DNA from: Bodo saltans
Taxonomy: Eukaryota > Euglenozoa > Kinetoplastea > Eubodonida > Bodonidae
Assembly (NCBI GenBank): GCA_001460835.1
Contig: CYKH01001703.1
Coordinates: 1 to 64,000 of the forward strand
Length of the DNA stretch: 64,000 nt
Direction: 5' to 3'
Shown in pieces: positions 38,719 through 47,296 of this stretch (position 1 is its first letter; each line of letters begins with the position of its first letter). A program made the translations under genes and the position numbers. The notes below the pieces were generated by a model that saw only the letters and a program-made list of their open reading frames with translations, was not told the DNA's origin and did no database searches.

Positions 38719-40065
38719 ATGTGGGTCATTTGGTTGTTCGTTGTGTTCACAACACTTGCTGATGGCTCACAAATTATAGCTCCACGTGGTGGATGTCACC
38801 ATCCAAATGCAACAGTCTCTCCTTTCACGCTTGTTCCTGGCCCGGCAAAGAGTGTTGCCGGTGTTGACGTTCACGTCGGCTGTTTTCATCGCAAAGATGA
38901 TCGTCTGGTCGTTGTACGCAACTCGAAGAGTCCTTCTAATACAATTGAAGAGTACTGGTTCTTAGCATCAGATCTATGTGCCATGGGACATACTACTAAA
39001 GATCCAGCGCATCTTGCCTCGTTCTTGCTTGACCTGTTCGACCGGCCACAGCGGCCACAGCATCATCCCGGATTGTTGCGACGAAAAATTGCTCTCAAAA
39101 TCGTGTATGGCAATCGATGCATGGTGAAGGGGAAAGACAGCATTGGTGGCAACAAAAGGAGTGGTGTGTTCCTAGGTGTCCTCCGAGGATGGTTTCATGC
39201 GATGGTCCGCAAAGACGCACCCCTTGTGCGCTTTATTGAAACCACTCTTCACGGAGACTTGATCACTCACTCTGAAGTCCGAAGTGATGCAGATCCCGCA
39301 GCGCCACCGATTACCCTTGCAGCTAAGGAAATGTACATGGAAGACCTCCCTAGCAGCCATGATGAATTTGAATGTGCTAAAACTCCCGTTAGGATTGTAA
39401 AAAGATCCGAGCGCTGGCGGTGGTTCCGCACTTCGTGGCACGCTGAGCTATTTCGGCAGTCGCTACTGCATCACTATCAAGTGACTAAGGAAGTTGGATA
39501 TCGCCATCAACTACCTCCTCGTGTGGTCATCTTGCGGCGTGACGAAGATCGTCATTTTGACGAAGTACGTGTGCACGCCATGTTGGAAAGACATCTGACG
39601 GGTGTTGCTATTGTTGAATTGCACACATTCGACAATATTCGAGGATCAAAAGGGAAACCTCCGCCCACACATGCTCGCCAACTAGCAATCCTGAACAATG
39701 CATCGATTCTCATCGCTGCACACGGTGCGGGACTTTCTAATATCGCAGCAATGAAGGCCGGGTCGTTCGTGATCGAGTTGTTTCCACATAACTTTCGGTA
39801 TTACATGTATGAAGAGCTTGCTCTTTTGATGAACGTAAAATATTACGGACTCGAGTCACCGAAAGTGTGGCCTCCCAGGTGCTGCGGGGGCCGAGGTGGG
39901 GACGGTATGCCAGCCATCAAAGATAATATCCCCAGCCTTGTCAATGGCGTTGGAGCTAGAGCATGCAAGAAGTGTGATATTCATGTGTCTGATTGGGAGT
40001 GGCAGTCGATGATGCGCACCGCTGTGGCACACATTCATGCACTTGGGACGAGCCAAGGAGGCTAA
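38719..40065 (+). CDS. Glycosyltransferase family 61 protein, secretory pathway
   Basis: A 448-residue protein. The first ATG is 38719 (the open frame begins at a TTG at 38692), giving a signal peptide or anchor (MWVIWLFVVFTTLADGSQ). The C-terminal third carries the DUF563/GT61 core: HARQLAILNNASILIAAHGA, then GLSNIAAMKAGSFVIELFP and YYMYEELALLMNVKYYGLES. GT61 includes EOGT (O-GlcNAc on EGF repeats), POMGNT2 and plant xylosyl- and arabinosyltransferases, all in ER or Golgi. Six or more Cys residues, with a CC pair near WPPRCCGGRG, suggest disulfides. Donor and acceptor cannot be told from the sequence. A short upstream ATG (38684) opens a three-codon uORF that ends before the start. Confidence 0.85.
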   Translation: MWVIWLFVVFTTLADGSQIIAPRGGCHHPNATVSPFTLVPGPAKSVAGVDVHVGCFHRKDDRLVVVRNSKSPSNTIEEYWFLASDLCAMGHTTKDPAHLASFLLDLFDRPQRPQHHPGLLRRKIALKIVYGNRCMVKGKDSIGGNKRSGVFLGVLRGWFHAMVRKDAPLVRFIETTLHGDLITHSEVRSDADPAAPPITLAAKEMYMEDLPSSHDEFECAKTPVRIVKRSERWRWFRTSWHAELFRQSLLHHYQVTKEVGYRHQLPPRVVILRRDEDRHFDEVRVHAMLERHLTGVAIVELHTFDNIRGSKGKPPPTHARQLAILNNASILIAAHGAGLSNIAAMKAGSFVIELFPHNFRYYMYEELALLMNVKYYGLESPKVWPPRCCGGRGGDGMPAIKDNIPSLVNGVGARACKKCDIHVSDWEWQSMMRTAVAHIHALGTSQGG

Positions 40066-40173
40066 TTTGAGCTTCTTTCGTTTTACTGGTGCTTTAAGAA
40101 GATTGTTTCTGCTTCTAACCATGTCGTACTCGATGAATTTTCTTTGCTCTCCTCTTGAAGTTCTCCAGAACGA

Positions 40174-40797
40174 ATGTCCCTCAAGGATCTCAACGGCCGC
40201 CTCAACTCCCAGCCCTTCCTCGCCGGCTACACCGTCAGCCAGGAGGACGCCAAGACGTTCGCTGAGCTGTTCGGCAGCAACGTCAACGTCATCCAGTGGG
40301 CCGCCCGCATGGCCGCCTACTTCCAGGCCGAGCGTGACCAGATCCTGACCCCCGCTGCCCCCAAGGCTGCTGCCGCCGTCGCTGCCCCCGCTTCCTCGTC
40401 GAAGCCCGCCGCCGCTGACGACGACGATGATGTCGATCTGTTCGGCGAGGAGACTGAGGAGGACAAGGCCGCCCTTGAGGCCAAGAAGAAGGCCGATGCC
40501 GAGAAGAAGAAGGAGAAGAAGGTCGTCATTGCCAAGTCCTCCATCCTCATCGACATCAAGCCTTGGGATGACACCACTGACCTCAAGGAGCTTGCCGCCA
40601 AGCTCCACGCCATCGAGAAGGACGGCCTGATCTGGGGTGACCACAAGTTCGTCGCCATCGCCTTCGGCATCAAGAAGCTCCAGCAGCTGATCGTCATCGA
40701 GGACGACAAGGTCTCCGGCGATGACCTCGAGGAGATGATCACCGGCTTCGAGGACTACGTCCAGTCCATGGACATCGTCGCCTGGAACAAGATCTAA
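40174..40797 (+). CDS. EF1B: Translation elongation factor 1-beta (eEF1B guanine nucleotide exchange subunit)
   Basis: A 207-residue protein that recharges eEF1A with GTP during elongation. Residues 1-50 form the GST-C-like N-terminal helical region. An Ala/Pro linker leads to the acidic segment ([20 protein letters not shown]), then a Lys/Glu helix. Residues about 118-207 are the catalytic EF1-GNE domain ([36 protein letters not shown]; end MDIVAWNKI). The start at ATG 40174 follows AGs at 40160 and 40168. Third codon positions are almost all C or G (gcc, aag, atc, gag, ctc), unlike every neighbour, as expected for a very highly expressed gene. Confidence 0.97.
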   Translation: MSLKDLNGRLNSQPFLAGYTVSQEDAKTFAELFGSNVNVIQWAARMAAYFQAERDQILTPAAPKAAAAVAAPASSSKPAAADDDDDVDLFGEETEEDKAALEAKKKADAEKKKEKKVVIAKSSILIDIKPWDDTTDLKELAAKLHAIEKDGLIWGDHKFVAIAFGIKKLQQLIVIEDDKVSGDDLEEMITGFEDYVQSMDIVAWNKI

Positions 40798-41014
40798 GAC
40801 AATGTTCCTCCATTTTTGGCACGAGACCCACTCGCCTGTAGTGCGTCAAATTAATCATCAAATTTTGAAGTGACTTTCTACTCGCACTTTTTCTCACGAC
40901 GATGCACGAACATCGCGTCAGCAACAAGTATGGCATTCATGATAAGAAAAAACAAAATAGCAATTCGGTTGTGCTTCTCGAATCATTGTCAACACACTTT
41001 TGATCGAATGTACG

Positions 41015-41061
41015 CTCCTCATGTTTGTTCGTTCTCACCAGCGCGTGTTAGAATTTTTCAG
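41015..41061 (+). promoter_or_regulatory. Polypyrimidine tract and trans-splice acceptor for the 9-finger gene
   Basis: C/T-rich sequence ends in tttttcag with AG at 41060-41061, and ATG 41067 follows after 5 bases. The acceptor supports the presequence-bearing N terminus of the protein. Confidence 0.6.
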
Positions 41062-41066
41062 AATAG

Positions 41067-42668
41067 ATGTTGAGATTGCGAAATAGAGTCGTTGCTGCCG
41101 CAACAAGGCGCGCGTTTCCAAAGCTTCACCACCGAAACTGCAATGCAGTGGTTGGATCCATCGTCCTCTTTGGGCACCCAACGAGGCCATTACTGCAAGC
41201 GTGGGCTCAACGCACGTTGCGCCAATGGATGTGCATGAAGGCGGAATGCCGCCACGTGAATGCGTCGAAGGCTCCTGCGTGTGAAACCTGCGGCACATCG
41301 AAGCCTGTCGTTATGGGCTGGGTGTGCAACAGTTGCTCGACCAAGAACTTTAAAGGAGTAAAGCTATGCAAGAAGTGTGCTGCACCGCCAGACTCCAGTG
41401 TGTGGGCATGTGCTTCCTGCAACAAAAACAACGCAGTGGATGACCTCGATGACAACAGCACTTGTGGGCACTGCGGCTATGATATGGCGCCTTTGAGCAA
41501 ATCCGAAGAAGAGATCATGAAATTAAGCGCTGAACGAGAAGAACGGCATCGAGCTGGTCAATTGCAGTTTGACAGTGTTTCTGCGCGAGACTCCGACGAA
41601 CAGACTGGATCCGAAACGTCTGGATTTCACCAGACATCACCACCCGAGTGGGCAGCAGGCAGTGTCCCTGGAACCTCAGTGAAGGCTGAAGCAGTAACGA
41701 AGCCCAAGCCGAAAATAGTCGTCGAAACAATCACTCCGTTCAAAGCCAAGCCCGTTGAACGAGCGACGTCCTTCATTGGGAGAAAGCAGAAGCCGTTCGC
41801 AGATAAGCTAAAGATATCTGGGCCGCCAGGGCACGATTGGATGTGCCGAGGGGCGACCTGTGGAACTATCAACGGTGGTGACGACGACGCTTGCTCCGCG
41901 TGTTTTGTACCTTTTTCTGCTGCACAGTGGGAATGCCAAGCATGTGCAGCAGTCAATCACGAGTCACGGAAAGAGTGCTTTAATTGCGAGACGGTGATCC
42001 CGGTGACATGGTCTTGCGGAAGCTGTAGCGCGCTCTCCAGTGTTTACGACACAGTTTGCAGGAGCTGCACAGCATCGCGTGTCAAAGTTGAGCCAAAATC
42101 GGTCAAAGACGTGAACTTCGCAGCGCGTGAAGCTGCGCGCGGCCGTGGACGTGGAGGAAGTCGAGAATTCCGCCCTCGTCGAGCAGATTGGTCCTGCCCC
42201 AGTTGTCACACGCTCAATTTTGCTTCTCGAACTCACTGCTTCAAATGTGACATTGAGAAACCAGGTGGCTCCATCTCTGCGCCATCTTCCGACGATAGCG
42301 CTAGCACTTGGTCACAACCCGCGCCGGCCGTTGGCGACGGTAACTGGATCTGCACGTCTTGCAGTGCGAGCAACTTCAGAACTCGCACGGACTGCTGGCA
42401 GTGTAAAGCTGCTGCGGGATCTGCTCAGGTTGGTTGGGCAAATGACGACACCGCGCCACAGTTTGAGAAGGAAGGCTTCCAGGGGTGGAAAGATGTACCT
42501 GCACCGCAGACAAATAGCTGGGGTGGAAAGGTGAGTGAAGACTGGTCCTGCAGCAAATGTTTTTCTAAGAATTTCAAAGGGAAGACTGAATGCTTTAAGT
42601 GCGGTGCAGCCAAGTCAACCATTGCTGCTCCTCGGTCAGCATTTTCCAAGAAGTCGGTGAAGATCTAA
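41067..42668 (+). CDS. Mitochondrial-type protein with nine RanBP2-type zinc fingers
   Basis: A 533-residue protein. The N terminus (MLRLRNRVVAAATRRAFPKL) is a strong mitochondrial presequence candidate. Nine W-x-C-x(2-5)-C...C-x2-C RanBP2-type fingers follow, clustered as three at residues about 54-140, three at about 252-345 and three at about 375-525. The last three (WSCPSCHTLNFASRTHCFKC; WICTSCSASNFRTRTDCWQC; WSCSKCFSKNFKGKTECFKC) keep the Asn-Phe and basic positions used by ZRANB2-type fingers to read single-stranded RNA. An RGG-like patch (ARGRGRGGSREFRPRR) precedes them. I infer a mitochondrial RNA-binding protein, perhaps in editing or ribosome assembly. The next gene is a larger relative. 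Confidence 0.85.
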   Translation: MLRLRNRVVAAATRRAFPKLHHRNCNAVVGSIVLFGHPTRPLLQAWAQRTLRQWMCMKAECRHVNASKAPACETCGTSKPVVMGWVCNSCSTKNFKGVKLCKKCAAPPDSSVWACASCNKNNAVDDLDDNSTCGHCGYDMAPLSKSEEEIMKLSAEREERHRAGQLQFDSVSARDSDEQTGSETSGFHQTSPPEWAAGSVPGTSVKAEAVTKPKPKIVVETITPFKAKPVERATSFIGRKQKPFADKLKISGPPGHDWMCRGATCGTINGGDDDACSACFVPFSAAQWECQACAAVNHESRKECFNCETVIPVTWSCGSCSALSSVYDTVCRSCTASRVKVEPKSVKDVNFAAREAARGRGRGGSREFRPRRADWSCPSCHTLNFASRTHCFKCDIEKPGGSISAPSSDDSASTWSQPAPAVGDGNWICTSCSASNFRTRTDCWQCKAAAGSAQVGWANDDTAPQFEKEGFQGWKDVPAPQTNSWGGKVSEDWSCSKCFSKNFKGKTECFKCGAAKSTIAAPRSAFSKKSVKI

Positions 42669-42730
42669 GCTCTGTGACATTTCCATTGATGTTCATCTTA
42701 CTTTTGTTGCAAATGTTCACAAAATTGCGA

Positions 42731-42769
42731 ATCCTTTTTGTTTTGTTGTTGTTGTTGTGTTGGGGAGAG
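42731..42769 (+). promoter_or_regulatory. Polypyrimidine tract and trans-splice acceptor between the two zinc-finger genes
   Basis: A long T/G-rich tract (ctttttgttttgttgttgtt) is followed by AG at 42766-42767 and 42768-42769. The first ATG after it is 42785. The open frame upstream to 42599 is therefore leader, including Leu-rich codons that are just the translated tract. Confidence 0.65.
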
Positions 42770-42784
42770 CTACACTGCAAATAC

Positions 42785-45358
42785 ATGCGTAGAGTTTTGA
42801 CCGCGTGGCGTGTGAGCTGCCTCTCAGCGGTAAACGTGGTCGGCCCTCGAACATTTGAAAGTCGCCGCTGGGCTCTGTCAGCAGAGGAAGAGGATGATGA
42901 ACTTGTGCGACAGCTCATTCAACAAAGTGACGTAGGAAGTACAAGAAAAGTAACTGCCAGAAGTGCGCCGCAAGTACCCCTGACAACGGAAGCACCTGGA
43001 GTCCAGCAGCAGCCGAAAGCGACTGTGAACTCCATAGCCGAGGAAAAAGTCCCAACTGAGGCCATTGTGGGTTCTGCTGGTTTGTCATCTCAAGGAGCTG
43101 GCGTATCGTCGTCTTCTATCGATCCGCTCCAGAGAGCCTCCGTCTACGTAAGAATCCGACGCACTACGTCAGGTGTGCTGGAATGGCAATGTTTGCTGTG
43201 CTCCATATTCAACCACGTGCTACGCACCTCGTGCAGATCATGTGGTGCATCGTCAAAGCAGTCCCAAAAAGATTCGCAACCAAGTCCTTCTCGGTTTGTT
43301 GCCACAATGCCTACGGCGTGGGTGTGCACGGCTCCCTCATGTCACACGATCAACACTCACATTGAACAGGCCAGCAGTGTTATGTCCCAACGAGAGCGCT
43401 ATCGGTGCAAGAAGTGTCGGTCACCATTTGGGGGAGTGCATGACTGGGTTTGCACATTGTGTAGCGCATCAAACCCTAGAGGTGTGAATCAATGTTGCAG
43501 CTGCTACACCCAGCGCCCTGTGTGCTGGACTTGTCCTTCGTGCAAATGCTCCACAAACTGTGTGTTTTCTGTGACGTGCTCAACGTGTTCTTTTGAGCGG
43601 AAGCCGACCAACACTCAAAATTGTCACTGCCCCTCATGTGGAGCCTCTGCGCTTCCTGGCTGGGAACTGTGCTCAGTGTGTTTATCACCGCTTCAGCACT
43701 TGCGAATGCTTTTGGGTGGCAGCACAACTCAAGCGACTCAAATTTCAGTGAAACGACTGGAGTGGAGTTCATGTCAAAGAGGCAACGACGTGATAGCATC
43801 CGCTGAATCGTTGATGAAGTGCGAGCCGTCTGCGAATGAGAAGCAAGAGAGCAAGGTCGTCACTGCTGAAAGTAGTGACGAATCCAAAGCTGCAGAGCAT
43901 CCCCTTAACGTGCCCACCTCACCAACGGCAACAACAGCGTCTCAACCTTCCGAGCCGAAGGTGTCAGCGATTGTTACCATTCGCCCTCCGAAGGAACCTC
44001 AAGAGCTCAAGGCGTACAGAACAGATGACACTTCCACATCGTGGAAGTGCTCAACATGCGGCTTGTGGTGTCGGCACAACGCAGCATTCTGCGATGGCTG
44101 CATGACGACTAGGACTATTGCCACTGCAGTTGGCTCATCAACACCCAAATCGTCAGACACTCAAAAGGAAACCGACCTGGCAGGAGGGTGGAAATGCAGT
44201 ACTTGTTCCTCCGTCAACACACTGTTTTCTCGAGTATGTGTTCAATGTCACTCAGTGCGGAAAGTTCCGAAGGGGTATTGGCAGTGTTCGACATGCAATA
44301 GCGTCAACCGCGACTCACGTTTTGCATGCCTTGGGTGCTTTGGAAGCCCGACCAGAAAAGATTCTGTGGTGACGTATATTGTATCGGCAAATGCAGCTTG
44401 GACTTGCCTGAACTGCACATTTGATGGAAATCATTCCCACTTGGTACGTTGCTCATCGTGTCACTTCGATCGGAATGTGTGGCAATGCCACTGCGGTCGC
44501 AAGAATCAAATATCTCATCTATCGTGCTCATCATGCGAGGGGCAACGCAGTATCTCATCAAAGTCTCAGAATGCTCTTCGATGGACGTGCGCTGATTGTG
44601 GGTGTGCTGTGAACAACCAAGCACTCTCAACTGCGTGCAGTAAGTGCGGTGGGTCAAAGAGCGCGCCTCCTTCCCCTCCAAAATGGCTTTGGGATTGCGA
44701 AGTTTGTCACAACATCAATCATTCCCATGACGTGGAATTTCCAAGTGTTGTGCAGTGCAAGCGATGTGATCGGCAAGCGAAATCAGCCGATGTTCAGAAA
44801 TCTCCCAGCTCGTGGAATTGCAATTCATGTGAGACAACCAACATGATGGGGCGTGATTCATGCACATCGTGCAGCGCAAAGCGAAGTGTCAAATGGGTGT
44901 GCACTGTGGAGTGTCCCACTTGTAGAAAGAGTTCGATTCCGCTGGAATCTGAAACTTGCCCTCACTGCAACGCTTCGTTGACAGCTGCGTTGAATTCAAT
45001 GTGGGGCACGGTCGCATTCGACAGTGACGTTGTGAAAGAATTGAAGGCTCGCAACCTCATAACTGCCTCTGATGAATCAGCTGGACAACAGGCTGCTGCG
45101 TTCCTTCGCTACTTTCGCGATGATGAGTCGATTGAAGGTGATGACGAGGGTGGTCATGAAAGCCAAAGCAACGACGACATTTCCGAGATTGACGATGTTG
45201 AAGACGATCCTGACGCCGGAAAACTTATCAGAAAATCTCCAACCTCTGACCACAACGAAGTAACTCTGCGACATTCGTGGTCATGTGCCCTGTGCGGCAA
45301 GAGCAATAGTACTTCACTTGTCAGTTGTTCGCATTGCTCGATGCCCAAGGACGTTTGA
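42785..45358 (+). CDS. Mitochondrial-type protein with about fifteen RanBP2-type zinc fingers
   Basis: An 857-residue protein starting MRRVLTAWRVSCLSAVNVVG, a likely mitochondrial presequence. Around fifteen Cys4 modules of the W-x-C-x2-C-x(9-16)-C-x2-C type run from residue about 130 to the C terminus. Typical ones are WQCLLCSIFNHVLRTSCRSC, WVCTLCSASNPRGVNQCCSC, WKCSTCSSVNTLFSRVCVQC, WQCSTCNSVNRDSRFACLGC and WSCALCGKSNSTSLVSCSHC. Several are irregular (CHCGRKNQISHLSCSSC lacks one spacing residue; WDCEVCHNINHSHD has a long loop), so not all need bind RNA. An acidic stretch (about 790-830) precedes the last finger. The neighbour upstream has nine such fingers, suggesting a diverged tandem pair acting on mitochondrial RNA. 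Confidence 0.83.
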   Translation: MRRVLTAWRVSCLSAVNVVGPRTFESRRWALSAEEEDDELVRQLIQQSDVGSTRKVTARSAPQVPLTTEAPGVQQQPKATVNSIAEEKVPTEAIVGSAGLSSQGAGVSSSSIDPLQRASVYVRIRRTTSGVLEWQCLLCSIFNHVLRTSCRSCGASSKQSQKDSQPSPSRFVATMPTAWVCTAPSCHTINTHIEQASSVMSQRERYRCKKCRSPFGGVHDWVCTLCSASNPRGVNQCCSCYTQRPVCWTCPSCKCSTNCVFSVTCSTCSFERKPTNTQNCHCPSCGASALPGWELCSVCLSPLQHLRMLLGGSTTQATQISVKRLEWSSCQRGNDVIASAESLMKCEPSANEKQESKVVTAESSDESKAAEHPLNVPTSPTATTASQPSEPKVSAIVTIRPPKEPQELKAYRTDDTSTSWKCSTCGLWCRHNAAFCDGCMTTRTIATAVGSSTPKSSDTQKETDLAGGWKCSTCSSVNTLFSRVCVQCHSVRKVPKGYWQCSTCNSVNRDSRFACLGCFGSPTRKDSVVTYIVSANAAWTCLNCTFDGNHSHLVRCSSCHFDRNVWQCHCGRKNQISHLSCSSCEGQRSISSKSQNALRWTCADCGCAVNNQALSTACSKCGGSKSAPPSPPKWLWDCEVCHNINHSHDVEFPSVVQCKRCDRQAKSADVQKSPSSWNCNSCETTNMMGRDSCTSCSAKRSVKWVCTVECPTCRKSSIPLESETCPHCNASLTAALNSMWGTVAFDSDVVKELKARNLITASDESAGQQAAAFLRYFRDDESIEGDDEGGHESQSNDDISEIDDVEDDPDAGKLIRKSPTSDHNEVTLRHSWSCALCGKSNSTSLVSCSHCSMPKDV

Positions 45359-45592
45359 GTTGGTGCGATTCTACTTTCGTGACGATCTGTGTTTCTTGTT
45401 TCGACATAAATTTACATTTGTTGGAACCAAAACAGAATTATCTCCTTGTTCTCATATAAAAAAGTATCCTTAAAAGTTTCGATAAAGAAGGATAAACGTG
45501 ATCAGAATTCGTTTGCCCTTTTCCCATATTTGAATCTGTTTGGCAACGTTTACAACCGAATCCAACAAAATCGAGCTTCATTGCGTTGCAAC

Positions 45593-46933
45593 ATGAGCGA
45601 GTGGATTGTAGAAGCCGTCATTCAGTTTGTGAAGTCACCCCTGTGGACTGTGCCAATCAACAACTTCATTGATGAGCAATGCATTGTTTTTGCTGAAGAG
45701 GATAATGGTGAGCTTAAGTTCGAGTACACTGCCATCTTTCAAACGTTTCAGCAGCTCGTTGACGGCTTGCTTACAGCCTTCATCAATGAGCTTGGAGTTC
45801 CCGCGGAAGAGGTCCTTTCCGTTTGCAAAGCTCGGATGGAAACTGAGAGTGGATTGAGCAAAGGAAAATACGTTACCGAGTTCATCGAGTATGTTACGTG
45901 TCTGGATGACTTTAGGTCATTCAAAAAGGTGATGGAGCAGCGTAACATTTCACTTGAACTTGAGGCCGCTAAAGCATTTCAGCGCGTCGCAACTCAACAA
46001 GCAGCTACCGCGCCTCCTGCTGATGAGGCAGATCAAGGTGAAACGGATGAAGAGCGTGACCTGCGACTGGCAATCGAAGCCTCTCTTGCCGATGATGAAG
46101 TTATTCGCCGTCAAGCGCAGTTGGAAGATGCTGATCTTCAGAAGGCGCTTGCCATGTCTATCGCCCAAGAAGAAGAAAGGGCAAGCGCGCAAAAGCGCTT
46201 TTTGGAAGATCAAGCTAAGCGCGCAGCGGAGCGTGAAGAGGCTGAGCGTATTCAGCAGGAGCACTCTCGTCTCGAAGCTGAAAAAGACCTCAGGATTGCT
46301 GAACTTGAAGCAGAAACACTACAAAAACGAAAAGAAAACGCCGCAGCCGCAGCCGCAGCTGCTGTTACTCCTGTCGTAATTGCTCCTTCCATCGAGCAAA
46401 AATTTGTGGAACCCGCAGCTCAGCCTCAGCCTGTGCAAGCATCAAATGTGGCGACCGTAGCACAACCAGATGTTGTGCGAGTTAGCAGCACCGCTATCGC
46501 CTCCATGCCCAGTGGCCTCGCACCTCTTGGCGAACGCAGGGCCCCTTTTACATCATTCCGAGCGTTACCTTCCATTGCGTCCCAGCAGCCAACATTTGCA
46601 CAACTACACTCAGAAGCAAAAGCAGCTGCTCCAGCTCCTCAAGCTCCTGTTTCCATCGCCCCTCCTCAGGTGATTGTCAACAAAAATGAGCCCTCCAAAG
46701 AGCAACTCGAAGAGCGTGCTCGTCAAATGCGTGAACATCGTGAACGCCTCATGGCTGCGAAGAAAGCAGAGCGCCAAATGGAGCTTGATCAGTATAAGGC
46801 CACTAACAGTGGTTCCACTCCAAATGTTGCTCCTCAAGGCACCACGACACTCGACGAAACGATGCAGCTGACAGTCCAAATTGCGCGCCGTCTGCGTGAG
46901 GACCTTGTGGGTGAGACACGCAGGGCTCAATAA
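45593..46933 (+). CDS. CFAP36: CFAP36-like flagellar protein (BART domain) with two ubiquitin-interacting motifs
   Basis: A 446-residue protein; the first plausible ATG is 45593. Residues 1-130 are a BART domain (WIVEAVIQFVKSPLWTVPIN; FEYTAIFQTFQQLVDGLL; FRSFKKVMEQRNISLELEA) as in CFAP36/CCDC104, which binds the GTP-bound small GTPase ARL3 and works in cilia. Residues 153-168 (EERDLRLAIEASLADD) and 179-194 (DADLQKALAMSIAQEE) match the ubiquitin-interacting motif, an acidic patch then Ala and Ser at fixed spacing. A long charged helix, an Ala/Pro linker and a C-terminal basic helix (QLEERARQMREHRERLMAAK) follow, the last also present in animal CFAP36. The role in flagellar cargo traffic is inferred from the family. 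Confidence 0.85.
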   Translation: MSEWIVEAVIQFVKSPLWTVPINNFIDEQCIVFAEEDNGELKFEYTAIFQTFQQLVDGLLTAFINELGVPAEEVLSVCKARMETESGLSKGKYVTEFIEYVTCLDDFRSFKKVMEQRNISLELEAAKAFQRVATQQAATAPPADEADQGETDEERDLRLAIEASLADDEVIRRQAQLEDADLQKALAMSIAQEEERASAQKRFLEDQAKRAAEREEAERIQQEHSRLEAEKDLRIAELEAETLQKRKENAAAAAAAAVTPVVIAPSIEQKFVEPAAQPQPVQASNVATVAQPDVVRVSSTAIASMPSGLAPLGERRAPFTSFRALPSIASQQPTFAQLHSEAKAAAPAPQAPVSIAPPQVIVNKNEPSKEQLEERARQMREHRERLMAAKKAERQMELDQYKATNSGSTPNVAPQGTTTLDETMQLTVQIARRLREDLVGETRRAQ

Positions 46934-47296
46934 TGATGAGCGTAAATTTCAAGTCAGATGGTAGATTGTTTAGCATTTGAACAACAACATAAAGGCAAGA
47001 TTCATTTTTTTTTTTTCTACGTTGTGTGTGTCTGTTTAGAAAAGAACTCACGAGGTCGTAAGCTTACCGTGTCACCCATGGGGCTGACGCCACTCACTCA
47101 CTACACTTGACGAGAAGAGAACGTGGCACTACGGCTTGCTTGATTTGCTTTGAGTGGTACGTATTCCAGTCGCTTTCCTCTTCGCATCATCTGAAATTCC
47201 CTGCTGTTCATCTTACCGTGGATACTTTGTGCGGCTTGGTTTTGAAACACAAAGGTTCAGCACATACTTTGATTATCACACAAACCCAACTTTCAC
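46934..47296. other. Intergenic region, 363 bases, no gene seen
   Basis: 3' UTR of the CFAP36-like gene and 5' region of aspartate aminotransferase. It contains a T tract at about 47006-47016, a GT-rich stretch to 47038, and pyrimidine-rich sequence at 47168-47218 followed by AGs near 47254 and 47260, which could serve trans-splicing. Short + strand open frames here lack any recognisable features. Confidence 0.5.

Noticed and set aside
39856-40644. Minus-strand open frame of 262 codons opposite eEF1B
   Set aside because: It is explained by the C/G-ending codons of eEF1B, which remove antisense stops. The product has low-complexity Gly/Leu/Val content and no known motif.
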